Source: Xylanibacillus composti (GTDB lineage Bacteria > Bacillota > Bacilli > Paenibacillales > K13). From it: DNA of 64,000 nucleotides. Where the stretch lies: NCBI RefSeq assembly GCF_018403685.1, contig NZ_BOVK01000006.1:124001-188000 (forward strand). The letters run 5' to 3'. The position numbers and the translations under genes are program-made. Below, in pieces: positions 17,315-27,797 of this stretch. Positions within the stretch are counted from its first letter, which is position 1; each line of letters begins with the position of its first letter. A model generated the notes under the pieces. It saw only the letters and a list, made by a program, of their open reading frames with translations. It was not told the DNA's origin and searched no databases.

Positions 17315-18868
17315 ATGAAAGCTACCAAGAAAAGCATGCTCTTGCTGCTGGCGCTCATCTTCACGATGTCTTTGGTACTGGCGGCATGTGGCGGCAACAA
17401 TCAGAGCACGTCAGGCAGCACAAACAGCAATTCCGGTTCAGACAGTTCGAATGCTTCCGATAATGGAGGCGATGCAGCGGCAGACCTGGATTTTGTGGAA
17501 CTGACATTCACCTACCCTGGTACGAAGCAAAAAGACCATGACCGAATCATGGAGGAGATCAACAGCTATCTGAAGGAAAAGATTAACGCAAGCATCGATA
17601 TACAGCCGATTGAGTGGGGACAATGGGATCAGAAGGTCAATCTGATGATCGCATCCCGTGAGCCGATGGATATTTACTTTACAGCAGCTTGGTCCAACTA
17701 TTCCGTGAACGTCTCCAAGGGCGCATTTTTGGCATTGGATGATCTGCTCGCGAATACGGAAGCCGGACAATCTATCGTAAATTCCTTGGATCCGGCATTC
17801 TTGGAAGGCTCCAAGATTAACGGCAAGAATTACGGCATCCCGACGAACAAAGAGCTGGCTTCGGGCGGGGGTGTCGTGTACCGCTCCGATATTGCCGAAG
17901 AACTCGGGCTAGATTTCTCCAATGTAAAAACTATTCATGACCTAGGCCCGATTCTGGAGCAAGTGAAGCAAGCCAAGCCGGAAATGATTCCGTTGTTCGC
18001 GCTTCCTGGCGACTTTGTCAATGCGCACTTCCTGGCCAATTGGGACTTCCTCGGCGACAACAATATTCCAGGGGTCATTCGCAAGGACAGAGACGATACG
18101 ACTGTGAAGCCGCGCTTTGAATATCCGGAATATATGGAAAACCTGAGGACAGCACGCAAGTATTTCTTGGCTGGCTATATTAACGCAGACGCCACTACCA
18201 CTACGCTTTCTTCGCAGGATGCGCTGAAAAACGGCAATGTGTTCATGACCGTGCAGCCATTGAAACCGGGGAAAGACGCTGAGCTTGCATCGGCAACAGG
18301 CTTGATCGGCAAGCTGCAGCAGCTGGAATTGACAGAACGTACGATTGCGACGTCAGAAACAGCAGGCTCGATGCTGGCAATTTCCTCCACTTCCGCGAAC
18401 CCGGAGCGAGCGCTCATGTTCATTAACCTGCTGCATTCGGACAAATACTTGAACAATTTGCTGAACTTCGGACTTGAAAACGAACATTACACGCGGAATG
18501 GCGAAATTATTTCGCCAACCGAAAAGCAAGGCGACTATGCGCCTGGCGCCGCCTGGATGTTTGGCAGCCAATTTTTGAACTATGTATGGGATTCGGAAGA
18601 TCCGCAGAAATGGGAACAGTTCCGGGAGTTCAATAACGCCGGACATCCGTCCCCGGCACTTGGCTTCACCTTCAACTCTGAACCGGTGAAGACAGAAGTG
18701 GCCGCAGTTGTCAACATCCGTCAGGAATATGATGACGCACTGGAAACAGGCTCGGTAGACCCGGAAGAAATCGTACCTCAATATATCGCCAAATTGAAAG
18801 CCGCAGGCTTGGATAAAATTATTGAAGAGAAGCAAAGGCAATTTGATGAATTTTTGGCTAACAAGTAA
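17315..18868 (+). CDS. ABC transporter extracellular solute-binding lipoprotein (LplA/YtcQ-type)
   Basis: A 517-residue type 1 extracellular solute-binding protein, probably for an oligosaccharide. Lipobox LAACGG ends the signal peptide (Cys at about 26), then a Ser/Asn/Gly-rich flexible linker of some 35 residues precedes the binding domain (FTYPGTKQKDHDRIMEEINSYLKEK). The C-terminal part (ALGFTFNSEPVKTEVAAVVNIRQEYDDALETGSVDPEE) resembles the DUF3502 region of this subfamily. No permease or ATPase gene adjoins: the gene stands alone between two terminators, so it must serve a transporter encoded elsewhere. Two cre-like sites upstream suggest carbon catabolite control. Confidence 0.88.
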   Translation: MKATKKSMLLLLALIFTMSLVLAACGGNNQSTSGSTNSNSGSDSSNASDNGGDAAADLDFVELTFTYPGTKQKDHDRIMEEINSYLKEKINASIDIQPIEWGQWDQKVNLMIASREPMDIYFTAAWSNYSVNVSKGAFLALDDLLANTEAGQSIVNSLDPAFLEGSKINGKNYGIPTNKELASGGGVVYRSDIAEELGLDFSNVKTIHDLGPILEQVKQAKPEMIPLFALPGDFVNAHFLANWDFLGDNNIPGVIRKDRDDTTVKPRFEYPEYMENLRTARKYFLAGYINADATTTTLSSQDALKNGNVFMTVQPLKPGKDAELASATGLIGKLQQLELTERTIATSETAGSMLAISSTSANPERALMFINLLHSDKYLNNLLNFGLENEHYTRNGEIISPTEKQGDYAPGAAWMFGSQFLNYVWDSEDPQKWEQFREFNNAGHPSPALGFTFNSEPVKTEVAAVVNIRQEYDDALETGSVDPEEIVPQYIAKLKAAGLDKIIEEKQRQFDEFLANK

Positions 18869-18888
18869 AGCTTAATCCCGTTTCATGC

Positions 18889-18943
18889 AAAAGGGCTGCC
18901 CCTCCGATCGAAGTTGTTTCGTTCGGAAAGGACAGCCCTTTTC
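18889..18943. terminator. bidirectional terminator between the binding protein gene and rqcH
   Basis: AAAAGGGCTG pairs with CAGCCCTTTT, with an inner CCGA/TCGG-type stem. T runs on both strands allow it to serve both convergent genes. Confidence 0.8.
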
Positions 18944-18953
18944 TAACGGAGTC

Positions 18954-20729
18954 TTACGAATTCAACGGCTTCAGTTTATCTATTCGTTCCTTGTCTGGTG
19001 TAACATAAACGGTTTTCTGGTTGTCGTAGATGACATAGCCAGGCTTGGCGCCGTTCGGCTTGCGAACGTGGCGAATCAAGGTGTAGTCGACCGGAACTTG
19101 ACTGGATTCCCTTGCTTGGCTGAAATAAGCGGCTAGCATGGCTGCCTCCTCCAGCGTGGCATCGCCGTATTCCCGGCTGCGAATGACGACATGCGAGCCG
19201 GGGATATCCTTTGTGTGCAGCCAAGTATCGGAAGAATGCGCCATTCGGTTCGTCACATACTCATTTTGCAAGTTGTTTTTCCCTACATACAGAGGAATGC
19301 CCTCGCTGGAAAGGTATCCAGACACTGCGGGCTTGTTGTTTTTCTTTTTTCGCTTCTCTTTTTTGTTGCGCTGCCTAACATACCCTTCCTCGGCCAGTTC
19401 GTCCCGGATTTCTTCAATATCCTGCAGGGAAGCATTGCGCAGCTGGACGAGCACGCTTTCCAAATATTTGATTTCCGCAGAAGCAGACTCCAATTGCTCG
19501 CGCGCCGCAATGCGGCCGTTTTTGGCCTTTGTGTACCTCTTGAAGTACCGCTGCGCGTTTTCCGACGGGGTTAACTGCGGGTCAAGCGGGATGGTAATGG
19601 GTGCTTGCTGTTCATCGTAGTAGTTGATGACGTCCATATGTTCCATGCCGCGTTCCATCTGGTACAAATTAGCCGTAATCAGCTCGCCCATAATGCGGTA
19701 TCGCTCCGCTTGCTCGGCATCGGCCGCTGCTTCCTTGAGCTTATCTATTTTCTTCGCATTTTTGGCAATTTCATTTAGCAGGAAGCGTTCCAAGTCGGCC
19801 GTTTTTTGCTTCACCAGATCCCGTTCCGCTTTTTCCCCGAAATAAGTGTCCAAGCAGTCGCTAATCGATGGGAAGCGCACAGCTGTGCCGTCTACATGAG
19901 ACAATGCGATGGCCGAGAAATAGCTTTTGTCTGCTTGCTCGTCTGCTGTGATGTTTGGTTCAATGTGATTTTCCGCTACTAGCCGAACTGTCTGCAGGAA
20001 GCTATGTGCCAGCTTTTGGCCGCTTGCGGGCTCTTGCACGAACGTTCGCATATCGGTGTGAATGCTGTGACCGCTTCGATGCACGACTTCCCTGGCAGCC
20101 AGCGGACTAATCCCGCTGTAAGTGTGCACAAGCCAGGCAGACGCCTTCATGGCCTGTTCCTCGTCGTTTGCTTGCAGCATGCGTTCGAGGCATTGCAGCT
20201 CCGTTTCTTGGAAGGGATCTGCTTTGTCCTGCGCTGGCGGATTTGTATACAGAGTACCGGGCATCACAACCCGGTAACTGCTGATCGCTGGTGTGACATG
20301 ATGTATGCCATCGACGATCGTACCGGTTGAAGGATCGGTAATGATGATGTTGCTATGACGCCCCATTAGCTCGATGATCAGGCGCTTCGCATTGATATCT
20401 CCTAATTCGTCCGACTGGCGAACGTCCAGGTGGAGAACGCGTTCGGCTCCTTCCTGGCGGATGGATTCGATCACCGCATTTTCAAAGTGCTTGCGAAGCA
20501 GCATGCAGAACATCGGCGCTTCAAGCGGGTTAACAAATGTTCGTTCCGTTGCGTGAACGCGCGGATAGGTCGGGCTTGCGGAGATCAGGACCTTGCGGGA
20601 AACGCCGCGGGAACGAATTTGCAAGACGATATCGTGCGGGGAAGGCTGATGAATTTTATGAATGCGGCCGCCAACGCACGCTTGCAGCTCGTTGGCAATG
20701 GCGCGAACGACTAATCCGTCTAAGGCCAT
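18954..20729 (-). CDS. rqcH: NFACT family ribosome quality control protein RqcH (FbpA/YloA)
   Basis: Binds stalled 50S-peptidyl-tRNA complexes and recruits tRNA-Ala to add C-terminal alanine tails. A 591-residue protein with an NFACT-N domain (MALDGLVVRAIANELQ, GRIHKIHQP, IELMGRHSNIIITD), a central charged coiled coil (about residues 280-440), and an NFACT-R domain (IPLYVGKNNLQNEYVT, DTWLHTKDIPGSHVVIR). A lysine-rich patch (RNKKEKRKKKNNK) precedes NFACT-R. The ATG at 20729 was chosen over an upstream start because it has GGAG nine bases ahead and matches the family N-terminus. Older annotations call it a fibronectin-binding protein. Confidence 0.93.
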   Translation of the reverse strand: MALDGLVVRAIANELQACVGGRIHKIHQPSPHDIVLQIRSRGVSRKVLISASPTYPRVHATERTFVNPLEAPMFCMLLRKHFENAVIESIRQEGAERVLHLDVRQSDELGDINAKRLIIELMGRHSNIIITDPSTGTIVDGIHHVTPAISSYRVVMPGTLYTNPPAQDKADPFQETELQCLERMLQANDEEQAMKASAWLVHTYSGISPLAAREVVHRSGHSIHTDMRTFVQEPASGQKLAHSFLQTVRLVAENHIEPNITADEQADKSYFSAIALSHVDGTAVRFPSISDCLDTYFGEKAERDLVKQKTADLERFLLNEIAKNAKKIDKLKEAAADAEQAERYRIMGELITANLYQMERGMEHMDVINYYDEQQAPITIPLDPQLTPSENAQRYFKRYTKAKNGRIAAREQLESASAEIKYLESVLVQLRNASLQDIEEIRDELAEEGYVRQRNKKEKRKKKNNKPAVSGYLSSEGIPLYVGKNNLQNEYVTNRMAHSSDTWLHTKDIPGSHVVIRSREYGDATLEEAAMLAAYFSQARESSQVPVDYTLIRHVRKPNGAKPGYVIYDNQKTVYVTPDKERIDKLKPLNS

Positions 20730-20833
20730 GAGAGACAACTCCAGTATCGAATTTGTTTGCACGAATGCATGTTTGGATTGAGTTCGGCAGCAGCCAGACT
20801 TCGTGCTGTGCAGCGAAGCCCAGTTCCTTTGTC

Positions 20834-20862
20834 ATTGTACCTAAATTCCGGAGGAATGGAAA
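20834..20862 (-). promoter_or_regulatory. candidate sigma-A promoter for rqcH
   Basis: On the minus strand TTTCCA and TACAAT are separated by 17 bases, about 105 bases before the rqcH start. The -10 is good, the -35 matches four of six. Confidence 0.45.
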
Positions 20863-20954
20863 GATTGAGGAAGCGTGCCTCATTCGATTGGGATATTTTG
20901 CGGCTTGTTCGAATACATTTAGCGTAGACAAGACTTAGGGAGGGAATGGCCGAG

Positions 20955-23738
20955 ATGAGTCAGAGAAGGTGGTATCAGTATAGCGCGGAAGAAACCGCAG
21001 CCATCCAGCGGGTTGACCCGCGCAAAGGGTTGACCGCAGCGGAAGTGCAAGACAGGCAAGCGGAATACGGGCCCAACGTACTCTCCGAAGGCAAGTCAAT
21101 TTCCCCGCTTGCCTTATTCTTGAATCAATTCAAGGATTTTATGGTGCTCGTTCTGATGGGAGCGACTCTCGTATCCGGATTGCTTGGCGAATACTTGGAT
21201 GCGATCACGATTGTAGCCATCATTATTATGAATGGGATTTTGGGATTTGTTCAAGAATTTCGCGCCGAACGCTCCCTCCGCGCCCTGAAGGAGCTCTCTG
21301 CTCCAATCGCCAAAGTAGTCAGAGACGGCAAACGCATGGAAGTGCTGGCATCTGAGCTGGTCCCTGGCGATATTGTCGTGTTTGAAGGGGGAGACCGGAT
21401 TCCAGCCGATATCCGCATGTTGGAAGCGTCCGGACTGCAGATTGAGGAATCCGCATTAACGGGAGAATCTGTGCCAGTACATAAGCGGACGGATGCAATC
21501 GCGGATGAGGATGTGCCGCTCGGGGATATGAAGAACATGGCTTTCCTTGGAACCATGGTGACGAAGGGCTCCGGCAAAGGGATTGTCATTGGAACAGGCA
21601 TGCAAACAGAGATGGGGAAAATAGCGGACTTGATCCAAAGTACGGAAACCATGGATACGCCGCTGCAGCACAGACTTGAGCAGCTAGGCAAAATTTTGAT
21701 CGGTGTTGCCGTTGCCTTGACGGTTCTCGTTGTTGTAGCTGGCATTCTGCACGGACAGCCGTCCTATGGCATGTTCCTTGCCGGCGTCAGCCTCGCAGTC
21801 GCCGCCATACCGGAAGGATTGCCGGCCATTGTTACGATTGCGCTTGCGCTCGGCGTACAGCGCATGATCAAGCGCAAGGCAATTGTGCGCAAGCTCCCGT
21901 CCGTTGAAACCTTGGGCTGCGCTTCTGTGATCTGCTCGGATAAGACCGGTACCTTGACCCAGAACAAAATGACTGTGACGCATCTATGGCAGGGCGGACA
22001 GCTGCTTGAGGTAACAGGCCAAGGCTATGAGCCGGTCGGCCAGATCATGCATGGCAAACAGAAGGTGGACATTCGCGAAAATTCGGGGCTTAGACGGCTG
22101 CTGCAAATCGCCGTCAGCTGCAATAATGCGGTGCTCGAACAGGCTGTGGCACCAGCAGGAGGGGAAGGGAAGAAGCAGGGCAAAAAAAAGGAGCGCCAGG
22201 AATGGGTCGTAAACGGAGATCCAACAGAAGGTGCGCTTATCGTGCTGGGCGCAAAAGCGGGCATAACAGCCTCCGGCTTATCGGGCCTGTATGACCGTAT
22301 TGCAGAATTTCCGTTCGATTCCGAGCGCAAGATGATGTCGGTACTGCTTCAGCACCAAGGGGGGCGGCTTCTGTATGCGAAGGGAGCGCCGGATATGCTC
22401 CTTTCCCGCTGTACGCACATCCTGTGGGAAGACAAGGTGATCCCGTTTACAGATACCCTTCGCCAGAAAGTGGCTGCTGCCAATGAAGCGATGGCGAAAA
22501 ATGCCCTTAGGGTTTTGGGCAGCGCATACCGGGAGGTAAAAGCGGGAGAAGTATGCGAGCAGGAAGCCGATGCGGAAAAGGGACTGATCTTCGTTGGCCT
22601 GACTGGCATGATCGATCCGCCGCGCAAGGAAGTTCGGCAGGCAATCTCGAAGTGTAAAGCGGCCGGCATCAAAACGGTTATGATTACGGGAGACCACCAG
22701 CTGACCGCGGAAGCAATCGCCAGGCAGCTAGGCTTGCTGCCGGAGAAAGGGCTTGTGCTGAATGGCCGTCAGCTGGCCAATATGAGCGATGACGAGCTGG
22801 ATGAGCAGGTAGACCAAGTATACGTGTACGCGCGCGTTTCGCCGGAGCATAAACTGCGGATAGTCAAATCGCTGCAGCGCAAAGGCCACGTAGTAGCTAT
22901 GACCGGAGATGGGGTCAACGATGCTCCGGCTATCAAATCTGCGGATATCGGCATTGCGATGGGCATTACAGGGACGGACGTGACGAAGGAAGCATCTGCG
23001 CTAGTTCTTAGCGATGACAACTTCGCGACGATTGTTGCGGCCATTGAGGAAGGCCGGGGCATCTATGAGAATATCCGCAAGTTTATCCGGTACTTGCTCG
23101 CATCCAACGTTGGGGAGATCATGACGATGTTCCTGGCGATGATGATGGGCATGCCCTTGCCGCTCGTCCCGATACAAATCCTGTGGGTAAATCTAGTGAC
23201 CGACGGCTTGCCTGCCCTAGCGCTTGGGGTCGATAAGGCAGAAGACGATCTGATGAAGCAGAAGCCGAGATCGCCGAAGGAGAACATCTTCGCTCGCAGG
23301 CTTGGCTGGAAAATTATCAGCCGCGGCGTCATGATCGGCATCTGCACGCTAGCCGCCTTCTGGATTGCGCTGAACGAAACGAATGATTTGGCCAAAGCGC
23401 AAACGGTTGCCTTCGCTACATTAGTTATGGCTCAGTTGATTCATGTCTTTGATTGCCGCAGCTCCCGCTCTATCTTTCACCGCAAGCTATTGGAGAACAA
23501 GGCGCTGGTGTTCGCTGTCCTGTCCTCCGTTGTGCTGATGCTGTGCGTCATGTATCTCGAGCCGCTCCAGCCGATCTTCAAGACGGTTGATTTGGCCCTG
23601 CGCGACTGGATGCTCGTCCTCGTCCTGGCTGCGGTACCGACCATATTGTTCGGCATCGGCAGCGTGCTCGGCGGCCGCAGACGCCCGAAGCGTACGCTTC
23701 GTTACGGCGGACCGGCAGGCAGCCCAGTTTCCCGCTAA
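20955..23738 (+). CDS. SERCA-type calcium-translocating P-type ATPase (YloB-like)
   Basis: A 927-residue P2A ATPase that exports Ca2+ at ATP cost. Motifs in order: TGES in the actuator domain, PEGLP in membrane helix 4 ([18 protein letters not shown]), phosphorylation site D329 in [19 protein letters not shown], and [11 protein letters not shown]. The C-terminus has the expected extra helices. A Lys-rich insert ([13 protein letters not shown]) lies in the nucleotide-binding domain. The ATG at 20955 was preferred because AGGGAGGG is about ten bases upstream; for the ATG at 20946 the site would be too close. The order rqcH-yloB-yicC is that of Bacillus, here with two genes inserted after it. 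Confidence 0.94.
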   Translation: MSQRRWYQYSAEETAAIQRVDPRKGLTAAEVQDRQAEYGPNVLSEGKSISPLALFLNQFKDFMVLVLMGATLVSGLLGEYLDAITIVAIIIMNGILGFVQEFRAERSLRALKELSAPIAKVVRDGKRMEVLASELVPGDIVVFEGGDRIPADIRMLEASGLQIEESALTGESVPVHKRTDAIADEDVPLGDMKNMAFLGTMVTKGSGKGIVIGTGMQTEMGKIADLIQSTETMDTPLQHRLEQLGKILIGVAVALTVLVVVAGILHGQPSYGMFLAGVSLAVAAIPEGLPAIVTIALALGVQRMIKRKAIVRKLPSVETLGCASVICSDKTGTLTQNKMTVTHLWQGGQLLEVTGQGYEPVGQIMHGKQKVDIRENSGLRRLLQIAVSCNNAVLEQAVAPAGGEGKKQGKKKERQEWVVNGDPTEGALIVLGAKAGITASGLSGLYDRIAEFPFDSERKMMSVLLQHQGGRLLYAKGAPDMLLSRCTHILWEDKVIPFTDTLRQKVAAANEAMAKNALRVLGSAYREVKAGEVCEQEADAEKGLIFVGLTGMIDPPRKEVRQAISKCKAAGIKTVMITGDHQLTAEAIARQLGLLPEKGLVLNGRQLANMSDDELDEQVDQVYVYARVSPEHKLRIVKSLQRKGHVVAMTGDGVNDAPAIKSADIGIAMGITGTDVTKEASALVLSDDNFATIVAAIEEGRGIYENIRKFIRYLLASNVGEIMTMFLAMMMGMPLPLVPIQILWVNLVTDGLPALALGVDKAEDDLMKQKPRSPKENIFARRLGWKIISRGVMIGICTLAAFWIALNETNDLAKAQTVAFATLVMAQLIHVFDCRSSRSIFHRKLLENKALVFAVLSSVVLMLCVMYLEPLQPIFKTVDLALRDWMLVLVLAAVPTILFGIGSVLGGRRRPKRTLRYGGPAGSPVSR

Positions 23739-23784
23739 GGGCAATTCAAGTTGCCCACGGCTGCAATAAAAACAGAAAAGCACC

Positions 23785-23824
23785 AAAGCTGTCCCTGACT
23801 CGCTAGATGAGGGACAGCTTTTTA
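23785..23824 (+). terminator. Rho-independent terminator after the Ca2+ ATPase gene
   Basis: AAAGCTGTCCCT pairs perfectly with AGGGACAGCTTT around a 13-base loop and is followed by T residues. Confidence 0.9.
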
Positions 23825-23927
23825 TCTTGCAGATACTCTGGTTGATATGGCTACTCAAATGTGTTGGTTTGCGCTACAATAAGAGGAATAACTTAGGTTG
23901 CACAAGTGGAGCGAGGAGAGAAGGAAT

Positions 23928-24767
23928 ATGAATTTTACGAAAATGCATGGTTTGGGCAACGACTTTATCATGCTTTATGGATATCAGGAGCTTCCGGATG
24001 AGGCAGGAGAGCTGGCGATCCGTTTATGCAACCGCCATTTCGGAATTGGAGCTGATGGTCTAGTCTTTATTTTGCCTTCGGCTGAGGCAGACTTTCAAAT
24101 GCGCATTTTCAATTCGGATGGCTCGGAGCCGGAACAGTGCGGGAACGCCATTCGATGTGTGGCCAAGTATGTATATGACCATGGATTAGTCGGCGAGCAG
24201 ACATCGATCCAGATCGCCACGCTTGGCGGCGGCATACAGACCGTGACTATTCGGGCAGAAGCGGGTAAAGCGGCTGCAGTTCGGGTGGATATGGGAGAGC
24301 CGGTGCTGAATGGCTTGGATATCCCGACTGTTTTGGACCAGGCGCTGGTCAAGGACGAAGCGATTGAGGTGGACGGCGAAACCTTTCGCTTTACAGCGGT
24401 ATCGATGGGGAACCCCCACTGTGTCATCCTGGTGGAGGATGCGCTGCATTTTGATCTGCACACTTGGGGACCGAAGCTTGAAAATCATCCGTTGTTTCCG
24501 AAACGGACGAATGTGGAGTTTATGACGGTGCGCAATAGAAACTACATCGATATGCGGGTATGGGAACGCGGAGCCGGGCCTACCTTGGCGTGCGGCACAG
24601 GGGCTTGTGCGACCGTGGTCGCTGCCGCGTTGAACGGCATAAGCGACCGCAGCGCTACCGTATCTCTTGCGGGCGGGGAACTGTTGATCGAGTGGGACGA
24701 GGCAAGCAATCGCGTGTTTATGACAGGACCGGCTGCGGAAGTGTATTCGGGCAAGCTGTCGGAATAA
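23928..24767 (+). CDS. dapF: diaminopimelate epimerase DapF
   Basis: Converts LL- to meso-diaminopimelate for lysine and peptidoglycan synthesis. The two catalytic cysteines are visible: C71 in SEPEQCGNAIRC and C222 in LACGTGACATV. The N-terminus FTKMHGLGNDFIML and the block VSMGNPHCVILVED are typical. Length 279 is normal. The ATG at 23928 has AGGAGAGAAGG upstream; an earlier in-frame ATG at 23898 has none. The gene lies between the YloB-type ATPase and the methionine-cycle gene, not with other lysine genes. Confidence 0.97.
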   Translation: MNFTKMHGLGNDFIMLYGYQELPDEAGELAIRLCNRHFGIGADGLVFILPSAEADFQMRIFNSDGSEPEQCGNAIRCVAKYVYDHGLVGEQTSIQIATLGGGIQTVTIRAEAGKAAAVRVDMGEPVLNGLDIPTVLDQALVKDEAIEVDGETFRFTAVSMGNPHCVILVEDALHFDLHTWGPKLENHPLFPKRTNVEFMTVRNRNYIDMRVWERGAGPTLACGTGACATVVAAALNGISDRSATVSLAGGELLIEWDEASNRVFMTGPAAEVYSGKLSE

Positions 24768-24794
24768 AGCGATTTACCCGTTTGCTCGCTTTAT
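24764..24794 (+). terminator. hairpin at the dapF stop codon, possible terminator
   Basis: ATAAAGCGA and TCGCTTTAT form a perfect nine-base stem with a 13-base loop, overlapping the dapF stop codon. There is no U tract beyond TTTAT, so termination would be weak; mRNA stabilisation is an alternative. Confidence 0.4.
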
Positions 24795-24898
24795 CGCGGG
24801 CTGCTGAAACTGTTTGCGCTTGAGCGTGGAGGCAAACGATAGACAGATGGAGAAGTTATGGTCTATGGATTCGTACAATTGGGATAGGTGGGAGTTTA

Positions 24899-26866
24899 AT
24901 GAGAAAACCGGATCTGCGTGAAGTGCTGGCAAGCGGCATGCTTGTCGGCGATGGAGCCATGGGAACGTATTTGTATCAGCTTGGGTTCCCTGTTGGCATT
25001 TCTTATGAAGAGTTGAACTTGACAAGGCCTGAAGTGATCGCGGACGTGCATCGCAGCTATTACGAGGCAGGCGCGAGATTGATAGAAACGAATACATTCA
25101 CCGCGACAAGAGAACGGCTCGCCAAATTCGGCTTGGAAGGCGAGACGGAAGCGATTAATCGCAAAGCGGTGCAAATTGCCAGGGGAGCGGTTGGCGCTGA
25201 CGCGTACGTTGCGGGCACTGTCGGCTCCATTCGCGCGGGCAAGCGGAAGAACGTAAGTCAGCAAACGATCAAGCAAGATTTTGAGCAGCAAATCGGGGTG
25301 CTGCTGAATGAGGGCGTAGATGCTCTGATATTGGAAACCTTCTTCGATTTGGAAGAAATATTGATAGCTTTGCGCATTGCAAGATCCAAGAGCGATCTGC
25401 CGATCATTTGCCAGCTTGCCGCCGAGGATGTCGGACGCACGACGGACGGGTATACGCTCGCCCACTCGTTCTCCAGACTTGCCGCGGAAGGGGCGGATGT
25501 CATCGGATTCAACTGCCGAAGCGGACCGAACGGCATGCTTCGCAATCTCGAACGCTTTCGGGCAGAGGTGGAAGCGCAGTCGGCCGTTGACGAAGTTGGC
25601 GAAGTCGGCCTTTCGGAAGCGTCATCTCTCCCGGTATCAGTCTTCCCGAATGCGGGAATTCCGGATTATGTGGACGGCAAGTATACGTATGTTTCCACAC
25701 CGGATTACTTCGCTGAATGCGCACGGCAATTTGCCGATTTGGGGGCGCGGATTATAGGGGGCTGCTGCGGCACAACCCCTGAGCATGTGAAGGCGATGGC
25801 TCTGGCCCTGCAGAATTACATTCCGCAGAAGAAGGAGCTTGCGCTCGGATCGGCTGCAGTCCCTGTACAAACAGAGGAGCCGAATGACAGCAAGGAGGCG
25901 GTCGCAAGCGCAGCGATGCCTTGGTCTATCCAACCGGATGAAGCTCCGTCGATTGTCGATACCGTTATGGAGCGGCACACGGTTATCGTGGAGCTTGACC
26001 CGCCTCGGGATTTGAGCATAGACAAGTTCATGGAAGGTGCAGAGGCATTGAAGGAAGCAGGCGTCGATGCTGTGACGATGGCTGACAATTCGCTGGCGGT
26101 CACGCGAATGAGCAACTTGGCGCTCGGGTATTTGCTTCGCGACAAACTTGGCATTCGGCCTCTTGTCCACATCGCCTGCCGCGACCGGAATTTGATCGGC
26201 ACCCAGTCGCATATGATGGGACTCGACGCGCTTGGCATCAACCATGTGCTTGCCGTGACGGGCGACCCGGCGAAATTTGGCGACCTGCCCGGCTCGAGCT
26301 CCGTGTATGACCTCACGTCCTTTGAGATCATCCGCATGATCAAGCAGCTGAACGAGGGTGTCGCCTTCTCCGGGAAGCCGCTGAAGCAGAAGGCGCAGTT
26401 CGTGGTCGGAGCGGCATTCAATCCGAATGTGAAGCATCTGGACAAGGCTGTGCAGCGTCTGGAGCGCAAGATTGAGGCCGGCGCCGACTATATTATGACG
26501 CAGCCGGTGTATGATGCGGCTCTTATCCATGATATCCATGACGCGACCAAGCATTTGCGCATCCCGATTTTCCTGGGCATCGCACCGCTGGCAAGCGGGG
26601 GAAATGCCGAGTACCTGCATAACGAGGTGCCTGGCATTCGTCTACCGGACCATGTGCGCAGCCGCATGGCTGGACTGCGGGGGGAAGAGGGGCGTGCGAT
26701 GGGCGTGCAAATTGCGAAGGAGCTGCTGGATGAGGCGCTGCCGTACTTCAACGGGATTTATCTGATGACACCTTTTATGTCTTATCATATGACAGCGGAA
26801 TTGACCCGCTATGTATGGGAAAAAACTAACCGTTCCAACTTCCACTTGTCCCCCCTTTCAAAATAA
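24899..26866 (+). CDS. bifunctional homocysteine S-methyltransferase / methylenetetrahydrofolate reductase (YitJ-like)
   Basis: A 655-residue fusion feeding the methionine cycle. Residues 1-310 are a Zn-dependent homocysteine methyltransferase: GDGAMGTYLYQLG, then ligands C206 (GFNCRSGP) and C289-C290 (GGCCGTTPEH). Residues of about 350-640 are a MetF-like flavin reductase (VELDPPRDLSIDKFMEGA, LVHIACRDRN, VLAVTGDPAKFG, DYIMTQPVYD). A short acidic linker joins them. This is the arrangement of B. subtilis YitJ. The start has GGTGGGAG upstream. In Bacillus yitJ is under a SAM riboswitch; I see none in the 131 bases before this gene. Confidence 0.93.
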   Translation: MRKPDLREVLASGMLVGDGAMGTYLYQLGFPVGISYEELNLTRPEVIADVHRSYYEAGARLIETNTFTATRERLAKFGLEGETEAINRKAVQIARGAVGADAYVAGTVGSIRAGKRKNVSQQTIKQDFEQQIGVLLNEGVDALILETFFDLEEILIALRIARSKSDLPIICQLAAEDVGRTTDGYTLAHSFSRLAAEGADVIGFNCRSGPNGMLRNLERFRAEVEAQSAVDEVGEVGLSEASSLPVSVFPNAGIPDYVDGKYTYVSTPDYFAECARQFADLGARIIGGCCGTTPEHVKAMALALQNYIPQKKELALGSAAVPVQTEEPNDSKEAVASAAMPWSIQPDEAPSIVDTVMERHTVIVELDPPRDLSIDKFMEGAEALKEAGVDAVTMADNSLAVTRMSNLALGYLLRDKLGIRPLVHIACRDRNLIGTQSHMMGLDALGINHVLAVTGDPAKFGDLPGSSSVYDLTSFEIIRMIKQLNEGVAFSGKPLKQKAQFVVGAAFNPNVKHLDKAVQRLERKIEAGADYIMTQPVYDAALIHDIHDATKHLRIPIFLGIAPLASGGNAEYLHNEVPGIRLPDHVRSRMAGLRGEEGRAMGVQIAKELLDEALPYFNGIYLMTPFMSYHMTAELTRYVWEKTNRSNFHLSPLSK

Positions 26867-26895
26867 ACTAAAATAGGGTAATGGATGTGATGCCG

Positions 26896-27780
26896 ATGAT
26901 AGAGAGCATGACAGGATTCGGTCAAGCGGAACGGACCATTGGCGGATTTGCGATACGGATTGAAGTCCGTTCGGTCAACCATCGTTACCTGGAAACCGTT
27001 GTGAGATTTCCCCGAGACATGACGCGGTTCGAGGATCTGATCAAACGTACGGTGCAAGGCAGGCTAAAGCGCGGCAGAATCGAAGTGTTTTTATCGATAG
27101 AGCGGGAAGCGGAAACCGCAGGCACGCCTCAAGTGGATTGGGCGAAAATCGAAGGATACTGGGCTGCGTCAGCGGAGATCGCCGAGAGGCTAGGCTTGCC
27201 TCATGCTTTGCAGCTTGGCGACCTGCTTCAAGTAGAGGGAATCTTCGTGCAAGAGCCGGCGCTGGCTGTAGACGATGAGGCGCTGGAGGAGAAGCTTCGG
27301 GCATGCTTGGAAGAGGCGCTGGACGGAGTAGCGGCAATGAGGCGTCGGGAGGGTGATCATCTTCGTGCGGATTTGCTCTCCCGTCTTCTAGCGGCACAAT
27401 CGCTGCATGCCAGCATTCAGGGGAAGAGCGGGGAAGCAGTGAGGGAGAATAAGGACAAGCTGCGGGAACGGATTCGAGAGCTACTCGAAAACCCGCATGC
27501 CCTGGACGAGCAGCGCTTTCAGATGGAAGTGGCTGTCATGGCGGAGCGGATGGATGTACAGGAAGAGCTGACGCGCCTTTCCAGCCATTTCAAGCAATTT
27601 CGCTCCATGCTGGAGCAACGTGAGCCTGTGGGGCGCAAATTGGATTTCTTGGTGCAGGAAATGAATCGCGAGGCTAATACGATCGGTTCGAAGGCGAATC
27701 ATGCCAGCATTACCGCATGGATCGTAGACTTGAAAGCAGAACTTGAAAAAATCCGTGAACAAGTGCAAAATATTCAATAA
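26896..27780 (+). CDS. YicC/YloC family endoribonuclease
   Basis: A 294-residue protein with the family N-terminus [12 protein letters not shown] and [11 protein letters not shown], a central coiled-coil region, and the C-terminal block [22 protein letters not shown] plus [14 protein letters not shown], which are diagnostic for YicC. Members act as endoribonucleases in RNA turnover. The start is uncertain: in-frame ATGs lie at 26881, 26890 and 26896; the last gives the family-typical N-terminus and length, with GGATGTG upstream. It heads the yicC-remA-gmk-rpoZ group. Confidence 0.9.
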   Translation: MIESMTGFGQAERTIGGFAIRIEVRSVNHRYLETVVRFPRDMTRFEDLIKRTVQGRLKRGRIEVFLSIEREAETAGTPQVDWAKIEGYWAASAEIAERLGLPHALQLGDLLQVEGIFVQEPALAVDDEALEEKLRACLEEALDGVAAMRRREGDHLRADLLSRLLAAQSLHASIQGKSGEAVRENKDKLRERIRELLENPHALDEQRFQMEVAVMAERMDVQEELTRLSSHFKQFRSMLEQREPVGRKLDFLVQEMNREANTIGSKANHASITAWIVDLKAELEKIREQVQNIQ

Positions 27781-27797
27781 TGCATGGGGGAAATGAG

